From assembly GCA_964407525.1 (NCBI GenBank), contig CAYOWC010000288.1:1-6253 (forward strand): 6,253 bases of DNA, written 5' to 3'. The notes below the pieces were generated by a model. That model saw nothing but the letters and a program-made list of their open reading frames with translations. It was not told where the DNA came from and ran no database searches. The position numbers and the translations under genes are program-made. This DNA is from DUZB01 sp964407525. GTDB lineage: Bacteria > Desulfobacterota > DSM-4660 > Desulfatiglandales > Desulfatiglandaceae. Shown here piece by piece: positions 5,955 through 6,253 of the stretch (its first letter is position 1; every line of letters begins with the position of its first letter).

Positions 5955-6253
5955 TTAAAAATCTTTGAAATCCTCTTGATCATCAAAAGGGAGCACCTTC
6001 GCGGGATCAGGGGATGCCCCAAGCAACTTGTGTCTATTCGCGGATCGTGCGGCTCTTTGGGTTGAGGGCGCTCCGCGACTTGCAACCGTATGTGCAGTGT
6101 CGGCCGCTTTTGTTGTTTCCCTTTTTCCGCTGATGAGCGTTGATAAATCCTGAACCGTTGCTCTCATCTCAAGGGATTGGGCGCTCATTTCCTCGGAGGC
6201 CGATGCGGATTCCTCGGCATTGGCGGCCACCTGCTGGACCACTTTGTCCATTT
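5955..6253 (-). CDS. Methyl-accepting chemotaxis protein 2, C-terminal part (continues past the window)
   Basis: The last 99 codons (98 residues plus stop) of a receptor paralogous to MCP 1 lie here; the rest extends beyond 6253. The visible part starts at MDKVVQQVAANAEESASASE, the distal C-terminal helix of the signalling domain, then a disordered linker with DTAHTVASRGAPSTQRAARS and ANRHKLL, and ends PAKVLPFDDQEDFKDF. Most positions match MCP 1, including the final DFKDF pentapeptide. The linker is four residues shorter (GASP where MCP 1 has a longer PEKGARTDD-type stretch). The first 55 coding bases at the window edge (6199-6253) are identical to 3402-3456 in MCP 1, showing recent duplication or gene conversion. 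Sensor domain and start cannot be seen. Confidence 0.93.
   Translation of the reverse strand, partial: MDKVVQQVAANAEESASASEEMSAQSLEMRATVQDLSTLISGKRETTKAADTAHTVASRGAPSTQRAARSANRHKLLGASPDPAKVLPFDDQEDFKDF

Overview
The window looks like chromosomal DNA of a motile, sensory-rich Gram-negative bacterium. It probably belongs to the Desulfobacterota (former Deltaproteobacteria). I infer this from the style of the proteins: a hybrid histidine kinase with a DMIMDPGIDG receiver loop, a chemoreceptor of the VASGADEVSASSQSLAEGA type, and a tyrosine-transposase-like C-terminus next to TGACACC repeats. No phylogenetic marker gene is present, so this placement is tentative. All substantial coding is on the minus strand.

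Layout from left to right. Positions 36-180 hold a repeat element (copy A) with inverted arms made of TGACACC-type heptamers. It abuts the C-terminal remnant of a probable REP-associated tyrosine transposase (RAYT) at about 214-432 (+). A 195-base spacer follows, with only weak hairpins. Positions 628-2583 (-) encode a complete membrane-bound hybrid histidine kinase with six predicted membrane segments, a coiled coil, HisKA, HATPase and a receiver domain. The roughly 560-base gap 2584-3145 has no intact gene. It carries structured sequence that I read, with moderate to low confidence, as the 5' part of a truncated group II intron on the minus strand, including a stub of the intron reverse-transcriptase start. 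Positions 3146-5050 (-) encode a complete transmembrane chemoreceptor (MCP 1). Directly upstream, 5144 to about 5519 (-) is a frameshifted, truncated fragment of a second histidine kinase; its 5' end runs into repeat copy B (5520-5654). A short cysteine-containing open frame of unknown nature lies at 5754-5930 (-). The window ends inside the C-terminal coding part of a second chemoreceptor (MCP 2, 5955 to beyond 6253, -), closely similar to MCP 1.

Functionally this is a signal-transduction neighbourhood: one hybrid kinase and two paralogous chemoreceptors, both ending in an aromatic pentapeptide (DFKDF) that may tether CheR/CheB adaptation enzymes. It is also a decaying neighbourhood. A transposase tail, a kinase fragment, an apparent intron stub and two copies of one repeat family sit between the intact genes, suggesting duplication of a receptor/kinase block followed by insertion and deletion. 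I do not see a clear new defence, biosynthetic or RNA system. The least explained items are the heptamer-armed repeat family with its transposase remnant and the structured 2584-3145 gap.
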